A stretch of DNA of 64,000 nt, from positions 1,178,001-1,242,000 of the forward strand of contig NZ_OCMY01000001.1 of NCBI RefSeq assembly GCF_900215435.1. The letters run 5' to 3'. This DNA comes from Candidatus Pantoea floridensis (GTDB taxonomy: Bacteria; Pseudomonadota; Gammaproteobacteria; Enterobacterales; Enterobacteriaceae). The notes under the pieces were generated by a model. It was given only the letters and a program-made list of their open reading frames with translations. It did no database searches and was not told the origin of the DNA. Of the stretch, positions 42,215 through 51,900 are shown piece after piece. The position numbers and the translations under genes are program-made. Numbering within the stretch: position 1 is the stretch's first letter; each line of letters opens with the position of its first letter.

Positions 42215-42408
42215 TGAGTTACCATTGCCAATCGAATAGATGAGAATGTAATGTACTGTCAATCGAACCCAGAACCAAACCTAAACGGGTTTTAACCCGC
42301 ATTGACTTAGCACACTCGATTAGCAAACCGCCCCCACGCTTTTGTGCATTTCGTGCTATTATTCGACGACTTCATAGTTGCGCCACCAGAGAGTTATGAG
42401 GATGTTTT

Positions 42409-43287
42409 ATGGACCAAGCCGGTATCATTCGCGATTTGCTTGTCTGGCTGGAGAGCCATCTGGATCAACCGCTTTCATTAGATAACGTTGCGCAGAAAGC
42501 GGGCTACTCCAAGTGGCATCTGCAGCGTATGTTCAAGGAAGTAACCAGCCACGCGATTGGCGCGTACATTCGCGCGCGTCGGCTGTCGAAAGCCGCGGTG
42601 GCCTTGCGCCTGACCAGCCGCCCCATTCTCGACATCGCCTTACAATATCGCTTCGATTCACAGCAGACGTTCACGCGCGCGTTTAAAAAGCAGTTTAACC
42701 AAACGCCCGCCTGGTATCGTCGCTCATCGGAGTGGAACTCCTTTGGTATCCGCCCGCCGATTCGGCTGGATGACAGTAGCCTGCCAGAAGCGCAGTTTGT
42801 TACCCTGCCAGAAACTGTTCTGGTCGGTCAGACGCAGAGCTACTCTTGCACGCTGGAGCAAATATCCAGCTACCGCGATGAGATGCGCATTCATTTCTGG
42901 AAGCAGTTCCTGCTGGAAACCGATACGGTGCCGCCGGTGCTGTATGGCCTGCATCAGGTACGTGCCAGCCATGAAAAGGATGATGAGCAGGAGATTCTCT
43001 ACACCACGGCGGTGCCAACCGATCAGCAGGCATTGAGCATGCAATCGAACCAGAGCGTGATAGTGGACGCGGGCGATTACGTGCAGTTTACCTATCAGGG
43101 TGCGCGTAGCGCGCTGGGGGAATTCATCCTGCTGCTGTATGGAACCTGCATGCCTACGCTCGGTTTAGTGCGTCGCCAGGGGCAGGACATTGAGCGCTTC
43201 TATACGCACGGCGGCAAGAAGCGTAGCGAGCCACCGGCAGAGATCCGCTGCGAATACCTGATTCCGATTCGCCCGCAAAATCACTAA
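42409..43287 (+). CDS. rob: AraC/XylS-family regulator Rob
   Basis: Rob is the constitutive member of the MarA/SoxS/Rob group controlling efflux, superoxide and antibiotic-tolerance genes, activated post-translationally by ligands. The 292-aa protein has two helix-turn-helix motifs in residues 1-100 (LSLDNVAQKAGYSKWHLQRMF and ILDIALQYRFDSQQTFTRAFKKQF) and a GyrI-like C-terminal domain. E. coli Rob has 289 aa. It is divergent from creA. Confidence 0.97.
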   Translation: MDQAGIIRDLLVWLESHLDQPLSLDNVAQKAGYSKWHLQRMFKEVTSHAIGAYIRARRLSKAAVALRLTSRPILDIALQYRFDSQQTFTRAFKKQFNQTPAWYRRSSEWNSFGIRPPIRLDDSSLPEAQFVTLPETVLVGQTQSYSCTLEQISSYRDEMRIHFWKQFLLETDTVPPVLYGLHQVRASHEKDDEQEILYTTAVPTDQQALSMQSNQSVIVDAGDYVQFTYQGARSALGEFILLLYGTCMPTLGLVRRQGQDIERFYTHGGKKRSEPPAEIRCEYLIPIRPQNH

Positions 43288-43299
43288 TCCTATCAGCAA

Positions 43300-43319
43300 G
43301 GTGCGCATTAATGCGCACC
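43300..43319. repeat. Palindromic repeat, GGTGCGCATTAATGCGCACC family (copy 2)
   Basis: The 20 bp are identical to 34629-34648. The flank CTAC on the right mirrors GTAG on the left of copy 1, so orientation is reversed. It is paired with a GGTCGCCA-family hairpin 14 bases downstream, as copy 1 is paired upstream. Confidence 0.8.
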
Positions 43320-43331
43320 CTACAACATCGT

Positions 43332-43358
43332 AAGGTCGCCATTGCTGGCGACCTTTTT
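43332..43358 (+). terminator. Terminator of rob, GGTCGCCA-family hairpin (copy 3)
   Basis: GGTCGCCA (43334-43341), loop TTGC, TGGCGACC (43346-43353) followed by TTTTT on the plus strand. The stem is identical to the copies at 5974 and 34586; only the loop differs. The convergent gpmB stop overlaps the T run. Confidence 0.8.
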
Positions 43359-44004
43359 AACGCTGAAGTTCATCCAACGCCGGCGCATCCAGATGCGAAA
43401 CATCGCCCGCCGTTTCCACCACCCAACCCGCCGCCAGCCACGCACTCTGCTGATGGTCCACGCGGGAAATCGAGCAGTTACGCAAACGCAAACGACGTTC
43501 CGCATGCGCAGGCAGGCCAAGAATGGTGCTGACCAGCACGCCAAGCGCCATGCCGTGGCTAACAATCAGCGGACGACTGCCGGCCGGCAATTCCAGCAGT
43601 GCATTCAGCGCTTCGTGCATACGCGCAGCCATCTCTGCCATTGATTCACCGCCCGGGATACGACCCGCCGTGGTCCCGTCCACCAGCGTTTTACGCCAGT
43701 TTTCCTCTTCTTCCGTCAAACCATCGAGAGGACGCTGTTCCAGGCAACCCATGTTGAGCTCACGCAGACGCGCATCGAGCGTAACGGTGCAGCCACACGC
43801 ATCGGCGATGATCTCCGCCGTGCGACGTGTGCGTCCTAAATCGCTGGCAATCACGTGGGTAATGCCCAGCGATTTCACGCGCTCGCCAACCTGATGAGCC
43901 TGCAGCTCACCTTTTTCCGTTAGCGGGCTGTCAGATTGCCCTTGAATGCGTCGCGCCGCATTCCATACCGTTTCACCGTGACGAACAAGATAGACCTGTA
44001 GCAT
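43357..44004 (-). CDS. gpmB: Histidine-phosphatase superfamily protein GpmB
   Basis: The 215-aa protein belongs to the cofactor-dependent phosphoglycerate-mutase-like family (E. coli GpmB/YtjC, 215 aa). The phosphohistidine is His9 in LVRHGETVWN, the second His is in IVSHGMALGV, and Arg/Glu are in RLRELNMGCLEQR. Annotation as a mutase is traditional; a phosphatase activity is more likely. It is divergent from yjjX. Confidence 0.93.
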   Translation of the reverse strand: MLQVYLVRHGETVWNAARRIQGQSDSPLTEKGELQAHQVGERVKSLGITHVIASDLGRTRRTAEIIADACGCTVTLDARLRELNMGCLEQRPLDGLTEEEENWRKTLVDGTTAGRIPGGESMAEMAARMHEALNALLELPAGSRPLIVSHGMALGVLVSTILGLPAHAERRLRLRNCSISRVDHQQSAWLAAGWVVETAGDVSHLDAPALDELQR

Positions 44005-44055
44005 GCTTAATTTCCGTTATACTGCGACAAATTTGCCTCGAGGGTTCAATCAATT

Positions 44056-44577
44056 ATGTACCATGTTGTCGCAGCCACCATCAACCCGGCAAAAATTCGC
44101 GCGATTGCGCAGGCGTTCAACGACGTTTTCGGCGAAGGATCCTGCCACATTGAAGGGGTCGAGGTCGAGAGCGGCGTCGCAGCCCAGCCAATTAGCGATG
44201 TTGAAACGCGAACTGGCGCACGTCAACGCGTAGCCAACGCGCGTCAGGAACGTCCACAGGCCGATTATTGGGTGGCGATTGAAGCGGGAATTGAGGGAGA
44301 TTGTGCCTTTGCGTGGATGGTGATTGAGAATGCACAGCAGCGCGGTGAATCGCGTTCCGCCAGCTTTACCCTGCCACCGATTGTCGTGGCTGGCTTAGCG
44401 GCCGGACGTGAACTCGGTGACGAAATGGCACGCCTGACCGGCGTAGAGAACATCAAACACAAAGGCGGCGCGATTGGTGCCTTTACGCATGGCCTGCTGA
44501 GCCGCTCGAGCGTGTATCATCAGGCGTTAATTCTGGCGCTGTGTCCCTTCACCCATCCGCTCTACGAGCAAGACTAA
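44056..44577 (+). CDS. yjjX: Inosine/xanthosine triphosphatase YjjX
   Basis: YjjX is a house-cleaning NTPase of the ITPase fold that removes non-canonical purine nucleotides. The 173-aa protein has [18 protein letters not shown] (NP-K motif), [18 protein letters not shown] and [12 protein letters not shown]. Its end overlaps the end of convergent trpR by 4 bases. Confidence 0.95.
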   Translation: MYHVVAATINPAKIRAIAQAFNDVFGEGSCHIEGVEVESGVAAQPISDVETRTGARQRVANARQERPQADYWVAIEAGIEGDCAFAWMVIENAQQRGESRSASFTLPPIVVAGLAAGRELGDEMARLTGVENIKHKGGAIGAFTHGLLSRSSVYHQALILALCPFTHPLYEQD

Positions 44578-44897
44578 TCGCGACCAAGATGCGCCTCTAG
44601 CCAGCGTTTCAGCTCTGGCGGCGCTTCTTTCAGACTATTTGAGCCGCGCGTAATGGTGGCGATACCCACGCCTAACTCATTTTTCAGTTCACGCTGGCTC
44701 ATCTCACCGCTCATCAGCTCTTCGATAATGCGCAAACGCGTGCCGTAAGATTCACGCTCATCGGGCGTCATCATCAGCTGTAGCAACGGTAGCGCGACGC
44801 CATCGGCAAAGGCGTTTTGCATTAATTCAATAAAACGCAGCCAGTTATCTTCAACAGGCTGAGCCGATTCCGGCTGGGAAGAAAGGGGTTGGCTCAT
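44574..44897 (-). CDS. trpR: Tryptophan operon repressor TrpR
   Basis: TrpR is the tryptophan-dependent repressor of trp, aro and its own gene. The 107-aa all-helical protein has the [29 protein letters not shown]. coli TrpR has 108 aa. It lies 44 bases downstream of the slt stop, with its own operator in that gap. Confidence 0.97.
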   Translation of the reverse strand: MSQPLSSQPESAQPVEDNWLRFIELMQNAFADGVALPLLQLMMTPDERESYGTRLRIIEELMSGEMSQRELKNELGVGIATITRGSNSLKEAPPELKRWLEAHLGRD

Positions 44898-44904
44898 GGC
44901 GGGC

Positions 44905-44930
44905 TTCCGTACTCATTAGCGAGTACGGAA
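44905..44930 (-). promoter_or_regulatory. TrpR operator in the trpR promoter
   Basis: TTCCGTACTC (44905-44914) and GAGTACGGAA (44921-44930) are perfect 10-bp arms around a 6-bp centre. The GTACTC...GAGTAC half-sites equal those of the E. coli trpR operator. A -35-like TTGACT (minus, plus 44940-44945) overlaps the slt stop codon. Confidence 0.85.
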
Positions 44931-44941
44931 GCATAGCACAG

Positions 44942-46861
44942 TCAATACTGACGATTCCACTCACTGTCGGCGAGGATCTTGTCCGGCTTACCCATGAAAT
45001 AACGATAATACGCATCGTAGGCCAGCACGTTTTTCACGTAGCCACGCGTTTCTGAGAACGGAATGGTTTCGATAAACGCCACCGCATCCAGCTTGCCGCC
45101 GCTGTTATTCTGCCAGGTACGTACGCGTCCCGGGCCAGCGTTGTAAGCCGCCGAGGCAAAGATACGGTTCTGACCAAACTGCTGATAGACATATTCCAGA
45201 TACTGCGTGCCAATCTGGATATTGGTCTGCGGATCCAGCAGCTGGCTGCTGTTCACATAGCCGGGAATGTTATACATCTTCACGGTATGTGTTGCCGTGC
45301 CGGGCATCACCTGCATTAAGCCGCTGGCGCCTACCGGTGAACGTGCTTTCGGATTCCACGCGCTCTCCTGACGCGAAATTGCCATCGCATAACTTGGCGG
45401 AATACCTTTGTCGCTGGTGTATTGCTGGTACAGATTCTGCCACGCCAGCGGGAAGCGCTCTTTCAGGCTATCCCACATCTTCGCGGTGATAGTGGCCTGC
45501 ACGCTAAGATCCCACCAATCCTGCTCGTTGGCATAACGCGCCAGCATCTGCTGCTGTGAACGGGTTTTGCTGGCGATGAGATTGGCCCATTCGCTGCGCG
45601 CCAGGTTATCCAGTCCCCAATACATCAGCTCACGCACGCGCGCCATCTCGGCGCCCTGCACCACGCTCTTGTCGGCTGCTGGCGCTTGATCGACCTGCAA
45701 TGGATACTCCACGCCAAGCCGCTGTGCCGCCACCATCGGATAGAAGCCGCGCGCCTGCATCAGCTTACGTAGAATCTCATCCGCTTCCTCCTTGCGGCCC
45801 TGCGAAATCAGCAAATCCGCCTGCCAGTATTGCCACTCATCTTTCTCTTTGGCTTCCACCGGCAAACGCGCGATCCAGGTATTCAACCCGCGGCGATCGT
45901 TCTGGCTCAGCGCCAAACGTACGCGACGCTCCACCAGCGCGGTGGATTCGCTGTTCATCACCACCGCATCACGCCAGCGCGCCTGCTCGCTGGTGAGATC
46001 CGCGCCCATCATGCGCCACACCACGGTTTCTTTTAGATCCTGCTCATCGGCCTGGCTCATCTTCTGCGCCTGCACCAGCTGCGGAATCATCATACGCGCG
46101 TTGTCCATATCCTCACGCGCCACGCGGGCGAAGGCATAGCTGGTTGCCATACGAGTGAAATCAGTGGGGCCCATGCTGCTGGCAAAGGAAGTGACGGTTT
46201 GCGGATTCTGCTGCAGCGCAATCAGCGCGCTGGCGGTGGTTTGATAATCCGCCGGCAGCATTTTCGCCAGATAATTCACCAGACTATCGTTACCGGCTTT
46301 CATCGCCAGACGGATACGCTCCAGAATGGTGATCGGCGAGAGCTGCCCGCTGGCTTGCCAGACCGAGAACAGCTTGTCGCAGTCATTCGGCAACGCGGTG
46401 CCGCGCAGCCAAATCTCTTTCGCGCCGGCAAACGCAGCCTGCTGCTGTCCGGTGGCCCATTTGGCGTAATACCAGTTACAGCGCGCCTGCACCGGTTTTG
46501 GTTCATCCGGGCTGAAACTCAGCACGCCTTGCCAGTCCTGACGATTAGCCAGCACATTCACAAAGCGCGTTGAGAGCGAGCGCGCCGGCGGCAGTGTAGG
46601 ATACTGCTGAATAAAGTTTTTCACCGCCAGCGGCGTCTCTTGATCGAGATCCTGCGCCAGCAGGCGATATTGCAGATACGGGTAGAGCGGATAATCCTGC
46701 AGCGTTGGCATCAGCTGCGTTACCTGGTCCATCTGTTTATTATCCCAGGCTTGCTTGATTTGCGCATAGCGCTGTCGCTGCTGATCCAGCGAATCGGCCC
46801 ATACGCTGCTGGCCGTGCTGGCCAGACAGATCCCTAGCATCCAGTAACGCCACTTCTCCAT
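44942..46861 (-). CDS. slt: Soluble lytic murein transglycosylase Slt70
   Basis: Slt cleaves the MurNAc-GlcNAc bond of peptidoglycan with 1,6-anhydro product. The 639-aa precursor has a signal peptide (1-22, VWA), a long alpha-superhelical U domain, and the lysozyme-like C-domain with catalytic Glu at about 499 (SRQESAWNPKARSPVGASGLMQVMPGTA) and AAYNAGPGRVRTW. E. coli Slt has 645 aa. Its start faces the urea operon; in E. coli ettA is the neighbour here. Confidence 0.97.
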   Translation of the reverse strand: MEKWRYWMLGICLASTASSVWADSLDQQRQRYAQIKQAWDNKQMDQVTQLMPTLQDYPLYPYLQYRLLAQDLDQETPLAVKNFIQQYPTLPPARSLSTRFVNVLANRQDWQGVLSFSPDEPKPVQARCNWYYAKWATGQQQAAFAGAKEIWLRGTALPNDCDKLFSVWQASGQLSPITILERIRLAMKAGNDSLVNYLAKMLPADYQTTASALIALQQNPQTVTSFASSMGPTDFTRMATSYAFARVAREDMDNARMMIPQLVQAQKMSQADEQDLKETVVWRMMGADLTSEQARWRDAVVMNSESTALVERRVRLALSQNDRRGLNTWIARLPVEAKEKDEWQYWQADLLISQGRKEEADEILRKLMQARGFYPMVAAQRLGVEYPLQVDQAPAADKSVVQGAEMARVRELMYWGLDNLARSEWANLIASKTRSQQQMLARYANEQDWWDLSVQATITAKMWDSLKERFPLAWQNLYQQYTSDKGIPPSYAMAISRQESAWNPKARSPVGASGLMQVMPGTATHTVKMYNIPGYVNSSQLLDPQTNIQIGTQYLEYVYQQFGQNRIFASAAYNAGPGRVRTWQNNSGGKLDAVAFIETIPFSETRGYVKNVLAYDAYYRYFMGKPDKILADSEWNRQY

Positions 46862-46963
46862 TACGCTCTCCTCTCAGTGCTGCGATCCAGCTCATGCCAG
46901 ACTTCCTTCATGCTAACCAGGCCAACCGCCTCTTGCCATGTTCTTCACAAAATTTACGCTCGC

Positions 46964-47000
46964 GCACCGCCATTGCGCAGCGTTTGCGCCGCCGTTGTGC
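46964..47000 (+). promoter_or_regulatory. Two candidate NtrC enhancer sites upstream of the urea operon
   Basis: GCACCGCCATTGCGC (46964-46978) and GCGCCGCCGTTGTGC (46986-47000) each match nine of the twelve defined bases of the NtrC site (GCACCA-N3-TGGTGC). Their centres are 22 bp apart, two helical turns, and about 119 and 97 bp upstream of the inferred sigma-54 start. Individually weak, they gain support from spacing and context. Confidence 0.5.
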
Positions 47001-47064
47001 AATTTATCATCAGAAAAACGTATTACACATCAATTAACTGCGCGCTTTCATCGGCTTACAAAAA

Positions 47065-47080
47065 TGGCACGCGCTTTGCT
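47065..47080 (+). promoter_or_regulatory. Sigma-54 (-24/-12) promoter of the urea operon
   Basis: TGGCAC-GCGCT-TTGCT matches the RpoN consensus TGGCAC-N5-TTGCW at every defined base, with GG and GC ten bases apart. The expected start is about 47091, leaving a 29-base leader before the allophanate hydrolase ATG. A sigma-70 reading of the same region (TTGCTA, 17 bp, TATACC) is possible but would leave almost no leader. Confidence 0.85.
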
Positions 47081-47084
47081 ATGT

Positions 47085-47116
47085 TGAATTCCATCTTGTA
47101 TACCAGTTGGAATTCA
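47085..47116. promoter_or_regulatory. Candidate operator for the cluster's GntR regulator
   Basis: TGAATTCCA (47085-47093) and TGGAATTCA (47108-47116) are perfect 9-bp inverted repeats. At their centre is TTGTATACCA (47097-47106), of the TNGTATACNA form common for GntR-family operators. The site covers the transcription start and leader, where a bound repressor would block the sigma-54 promoter. Assignment to the 52546 regulator is inferred. Confidence 0.5.
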
Positions 47117-47119
47117 CTC

Positions 47120-48916
47120 ATGGCATCGACCTTTGGCTTTACGCTCCAGGATTGGCAGCACAGTTACCAACAGGATCCACAGCAAATTACCTCCCTGCTG
47201 GCGGCGCATCTTGACGCCATCGACCCGCAGGATAATGCCTGGCTCTATCTCGCCACGCCCGCGCAGCTGCAGGCACAAATCGAGCCGCTGCTGGCCAGCT
47301 ACCAGCGTAATCCGGCCGCGCTGCCGCTGTTTGGCGTACCTTTTGCGGTGAAAGACAATATTGATGTTGCCGGTTGGCCGACCAGCGCCGCCTGCCCTGC
47401 CTTCACTTATACCGCTCAGGCCGATGCTTTTGTGGTGGCACAGCTAAAAGCCGCCGGCGCGGTGGTGATTGGTAAAACCAACCTCGACCAATACGCCACC
47501 GGCTTAGTCGGTACGCGTTCACCGTTTGGTGCGGTGAGTAACACCTTCAATCCTGATTATGTCAGCGGCGGTTCCAGCTCCGGTTCGGCTTCGGTTTTGG
47601 CACGCGGGCTGGTGGGCTTCTCGCTCGGCACCGATACCGCCGGTTCGGGCCGCGTGCCCGCTGGTTTCAACAATATCGTCGGCCTCAAGCCCACCAAAGG
47701 CTGGTTCTCGGCCAGCGGCGTGGTACCGGCTTGCCGCCTGAACGACACCATTTCGGTATTCGCGTTGCGGGTGGAAGATGCCTTCGCGGTGGCAACGGCG
47801 GCGGGCGGCTATGACGCGGGCGATGCCTACTCGCGCAGCAATCCGCACACCGCGCCAGCCAATTTCAAAGCGCAGCCTGATTTCGCCATTCCCGCCACGC
47901 CGGAATTCTTCGGCGACAAACTGGCCGAAGCGGCATGGCTGGCGGCGCTGGAGCAACTGCAGGCAGGTGGCGCGACGCTGCACCCGATCGATTTCTCCGT
48001 GTTCCACCAGCTGGCCGAACAGCTCTATTACGGCCCGTGGGTCGCCGAGCGTACCGTGGCGGTGGGCGAGATGATCAATCGTCCGGAAGAGATGGATCCG
48101 GTAGTATTCGACATTGTCAGCAGCGGCCTGAAATACAGCGCGGTGGAAGCCTATCAGGCGGAATACCTGCGCGCCGGGCTGACGCGTCAGATCCAGCAAA
48201 CGCTGGCGCAGTTTGATGCGCTGGTGGTGCCCACCTCGCCCACCATCCACACGCTGGCCGAAATGCAGCAGGAGCCGGTGCACTACAACTCGCAGTTTGG
48301 CACCTACACCAACTTCACCAACCTTGCCGACCTCAGCGCGCTGGCGCTGCCAGCGCCCTTCCGCGCCGATGGTTTACCGGCGGGCATTACGCTGATTGCG
48401 CCCGCCTGGCAGGATCGCGCGCTGGCCGCTTTCGGTGTGCGCTGGCAGCAGCAGATGGCGCTGCCATTGGGTGCCACTGGCAAAGCGCAGCCTGCGGAAT
48501 CTGCCACCTTGCCGCTCTCTGCCGATCACGTACGCGTGGCGGTGGTTGGCGCGCATCTCACCGGTATGCCGCTCAACTTCCAGCTGACGACGCGTCAGGC
48601 GGTGCTGGTGGAAGAGACGCAAACCGCCAGTAACTACCGCCTGTTCGCCCTGCTCGATGGCCCGATTAAGAAGCCGGGCCTGCTGCGCGGCGAGAGCGGC
48701 GCAGCGATTACCGTCGAGCTGTGGGATATCCCGCTGGCACGCTTTGGCGAGTTCGTAGCAGAAATCCCCGCCCCGCTCGGCATTGGCTCGTTAACGCTGG
48801 CCGACGGCCGCAGCGTCAAAGGCTTTATCTGTGAACCGGCGGTGCTGTCGCAGGCGCTGGAAATTACCGAATTTGGCGGCTGGCGCAACTGGCTGGCTGC
48901 TCAGGGGAGTAAATAA
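47120..48916 (+). CDS. atzF: Allophanate hydrolase
   Basis: This enzyme hydrolyses allophanate, the product of urea carboxylase, to ammonia and CO2. The 598-aa protein is an amidase-signature enzyme with the Ser-cisSer-Lys triad visible: Lys78 (FAVKDNID), Ser152 (GGSSSGS) and nucleophile Ser176 (DTAGSGRVPA). A C-terminal domain (about 480-598) corresponds to the second domain of allophanate hydrolases, which acts on N-carboxycarbamate. The frame is open upstream to 46877, but the ATG at 47120 gives the family length and follows the promoter. It is first in the operon; urea carboxylase starts 2 bases after its stop. Bases in this operon are visibly more GC-rich than in the flanks. The symbol follows the bacterial name; duaB or uahA are alternatives. 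Confidence 0.92.
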   Translation: MASTFGFTLQDWQHSYQQDPQQITSLLAAHLDAIDPQDNAWLYLATPAQLQAQIEPLLASYQRNPAALPLFGVPFAVKDNIDVAGWPTSAACPAFTYTAQADAFVVAQLKAAGAVVIGKTNLDQYATGLVGTRSPFGAVSNTFNPDYVSGGSSSGSASVLARGLVGFSLGTDTAGSGRVPAGFNNIVGLKPTKGWFSASGVVPACRLNDTISVFALRVEDAFAVATAAGGYDAGDAYSRSNPHTAPANFKAQPDFAIPATPEFFGDKLAEAAWLAALEQLQAGGATLHPIDFSVFHQLAEQLYYGPWVAERTVAVGEMINRPEEMDPVVFDIVSSGLKYSAVEAYQAEYLRAGLTRQIQQTLAQFDALVVPTSPTIHTLAEMQQEPVHYNSQFGTYTNFTNLADLSALALPAPFRADGLPAGITLIAPAWQDRALAAFGVRWQQQMALPLGATGKAQPAESATLPLSADHVRVAVVGAHLTGMPLNFQLTTRQAVLVEETQTASNYRLFALLDGPIKKPGLLRGESGAAITVELWDIPLARFGEFVAEIPAPLGIGSLTLADGRSVKGFICEPAVLSQALEITEFGGWRNWLAAQGSK

Positions 48917-48918
48917 GC

Positions 48919-51900
48919 ATGTTCAGCACCGTTTTGATTGCTAACCGTGGCGAAATCGCCTGTCGCGCCATCCGCACCTTAAAACGCCTCGGCGTGAAAA
49001 GCGTCGCCGTCTATTCCGATGCCGATCGCAACGCGCGCCACGTCAAAGAAGCCGATGTGGCGATCGCGCTTGGCGGCGATAAAGCCAGCGACAGCTATCT
49101 GCGCATCGATAAAATCCTCGCCGCCGCGCAGGAAACCGGCGCCGAAGCCATCTGGCCCGGCTACGGTTTCCTCTCGGAAAGCCTGCCGTTCGCCGATGCC
49201 TGTGAAAAAGCCGGTATCGCCTTTGTCGGCCCCACCGCGCAGCAGATTGGCGAGTTTGGCCTGAAACACCGCGCGCGTGAATTAGCCGCCAGCGCTGGCG
49301 TGCCAATGACGCCGGGCACACCGCTGCTGAGTTCGCTGGACGAAGCCTTAAGCGCCGCCGACAGCATCGGTTACCCGGTGATGCTGAAAAGCACCGCTGG
49401 CGGCGGTGGCATTGGTCTGACGCGCTGCGCCGACGCCGACGCGCTGCGCAACGCGTGGGAGAGCGTGCGCCGTCTTGGCGAGCAGTTCTTCAGCGATGCG
49501 GGGGTGTTTTTAGAACGCTGCATCGACCGCGCGCGCCACGTTGAAGTGCAGATTTTTGGCGACGGCCGCGGCAAAGTGATTGCCCTCGGCGAACGCGACT
49601 GCTCGCTGCAGCGCCGCAACCAGAAAGTGGTGGAAGAAACCCCGGCGCCGAATCTGCCACAGGCCACGCGTGAAGCGCTGCTCTCTTCGGCGGTGCGCCT
49701 TGGCGAGCGGGTCAACTATCGCAGCGCCGGTACGGTGGAGTACATCTACGACGCCGAGCAGGATGCTTTCTACTTCCTCGAAGTGAACACCCGCCTGCAG
49801 GTGGAACATCCGGTCACCGAATGCGTCACCGGTCTCGATCTGGTGGAGTGCATGCTGCAAGTGGCGGCGGGCGATGCCATCGACTGGGCGCGTCTGCAGC
49901 AGGTACCGCAAGGTGCGTCAATTGAAGTGCGTATTTACGCCGAAGATCCGTTGAAAAACTTCCAGCCCAGCCCCGGCGTGCTGACCCACGTCAGCTTCCC
50001 GGATGATGTGCGCGTCGATGGTTGGTTCGACACCGGCACCGAAGTCTCGGCGTTTTACGATCCGATGGTGGCCAAACTGATCGTGCATGCCGAGACGCGT
50101 GATGCGGCGCTAGCAAAAATGCAGCAGGCGCTAGGTGCCACGCAGCTACACGGCATTGCCAGTAACCTCGATTATCTGCGCCAGATCGTCGCCACCGAGG
50201 CGTTCCGCAGCGGCAAGGTGTGGACGCGCTTCCTCGACAGCTTCACGCCATCCGCCAGCGTGATTGAAGTGCTGCAGCCCGGCACCTTCAGCAGCATTCA
50301 GGATTTCCCTGGCCGCCTTGGCTATTGGGATATCGGCGTGCCGCCATCCGGCCCGATGGACGATTTCGCCTTCCGCCTCGCCAACCGCATTGTCGGCAAC
50401 CACGACAGCGCCGCGGGCCTCGAATTCACCCTGCAAGGCCCCACGCTGCGCTTCCATAGCGATGCGGTGATCGCCTTAACCGGCGCCGATTGCCCAGCCG
50501 ATATTGATGGCGACAGCATCGCCTACTGGCAGCCCGTCAGCGTTAAAGCAGGTCAAACCCTGACGTTAGGCCGCGCCCAAAGCGGCTGCCGCACCTATTT
50601 AGCGGTGCGCAACGGCTTCGACGTGCCGGAGTATCTCGGCAGCCGCTCAACCTTCTCGCTCGGCCAGTTTGGCGGCCACGCCGGACGCACCCTGCGCGTC
50701 GCCGATATGCTGCCGATCTCCCAGCCGCAGCTGCCGGCCTGCACCACGCCCGCGCCGGTTAGCGCACCGCAGCCGCTCGATCATGCACTGGTGCCGCATT
50801 ACGGCAGTGAGTGGCGCATTGGCGTGCTGTACGGACCGCACGGCGCACCGGATTTCTTCACTCAGGCGGCAATTGATGAGTTCTTTGCCAGCGACTGGCA
50901 GGTGCACTACAACTCCAACCGTCTCGGCGTACGCCTGGTTGGCCCAAAACCCACGTGGACGCGCGCCAACGGTGGTGAAGCCGGTCTGCACCCGTCTAAC
51001 GTACACGACTGCGAATACGCCATTGGCGCGGTGAACTTCACCGGCGACTTCCCGGTGATCCTGACGCATGACGGCCCAAGCCTCGGCGGCTTCGTCTGCC
51101 CGGTGACCATCACCAAAGCCGAGCTGTGGAAAGTGGGCCAGGTGAAACCGGGCGACCGCATTCGCTTCCACCCGATCAGCGCTGACGAAGCGGTGGCGCT
51201 GGAAAAAGCCCAGGCGCACAGCGTGGCCACCCTGCGCAGCGCGCATGCACCAACCTTTACCGTGCCATCGCTGGCCGCTAGCGACATCGGCTCCGCCACC
51301 CTGCTGGCGGCGTTACCGGCCACGGCAACCACGCCCGCGGCGGTCTATCGTCAGGCGGGCGACAAATATGTGCTGATTGAGTACGGCGACAACGTGCTGG
51401 ATCTGGCGCTGCGCCTGCGCGTGCATCTGCTGATGAATGCGCTGCGTGAGCGCGCGGTGCCCGGCGTGGAAGAGCTATCGCCTGGCGTACGCTCGTTGCA
51501 GGTGCGCTACGACAGCCTGATCCTCAGCCAGAAACAGCTGATGCAGCTGCTGCTGGAATTGGAGGCTGGACTTGGCGATGTCAGCCAGCTGAAAGTGCCG
51601 TCGCGCATTGTCTGGCTGCCAATGGCGTTCGAAGACAGCGCCACGCTCGGCGCGGTTGAGCGCTACAAAGAAACCGTGCGCGCCAGCGCACCCTGGCTAC
51701 CGAACAACGTCGATTTTATCCAGCGCATTAATGGTTTAGCCAGCCGTGAAGCGGTGCGCGACACGATTTTTGACGCCAGCTACCTGATTCTCGGCCTCGG
51801 CGACGTCTATCTCGGCGCACCGTGCGCGGTGCCGATCGATCCACGCCATCGCCTGCTGAGCTCCAAATACAGCCCGGCACGCACCTTCACCGCCGAAGGC

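Noticed and set aside
47076..47104. Sigma-70 promoter TTGCTA-17-TATACC before atzF
   Set aside because: It is possible, but it would leave a leader too short for the ribosome-binding site, and the perfect -24/-12 element is a better explanation.
46862..47119. Guanidine (ykkC-type) riboswitch upstream of the urea carboxylase operon
   Set aside because: The conserved riboswitch segments are not seen, and no guanidine exporter or deiminase gene is nearby. The region is explained by the sigma-54 promoter elements.
46877..47119. N-terminal extension of allophanate hydrolase
   Set aside because: The frame is open from 46877, but the extra 81 residues are not family-like and run through the promoter elements. 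The ATG at 47120 gives the normal length.
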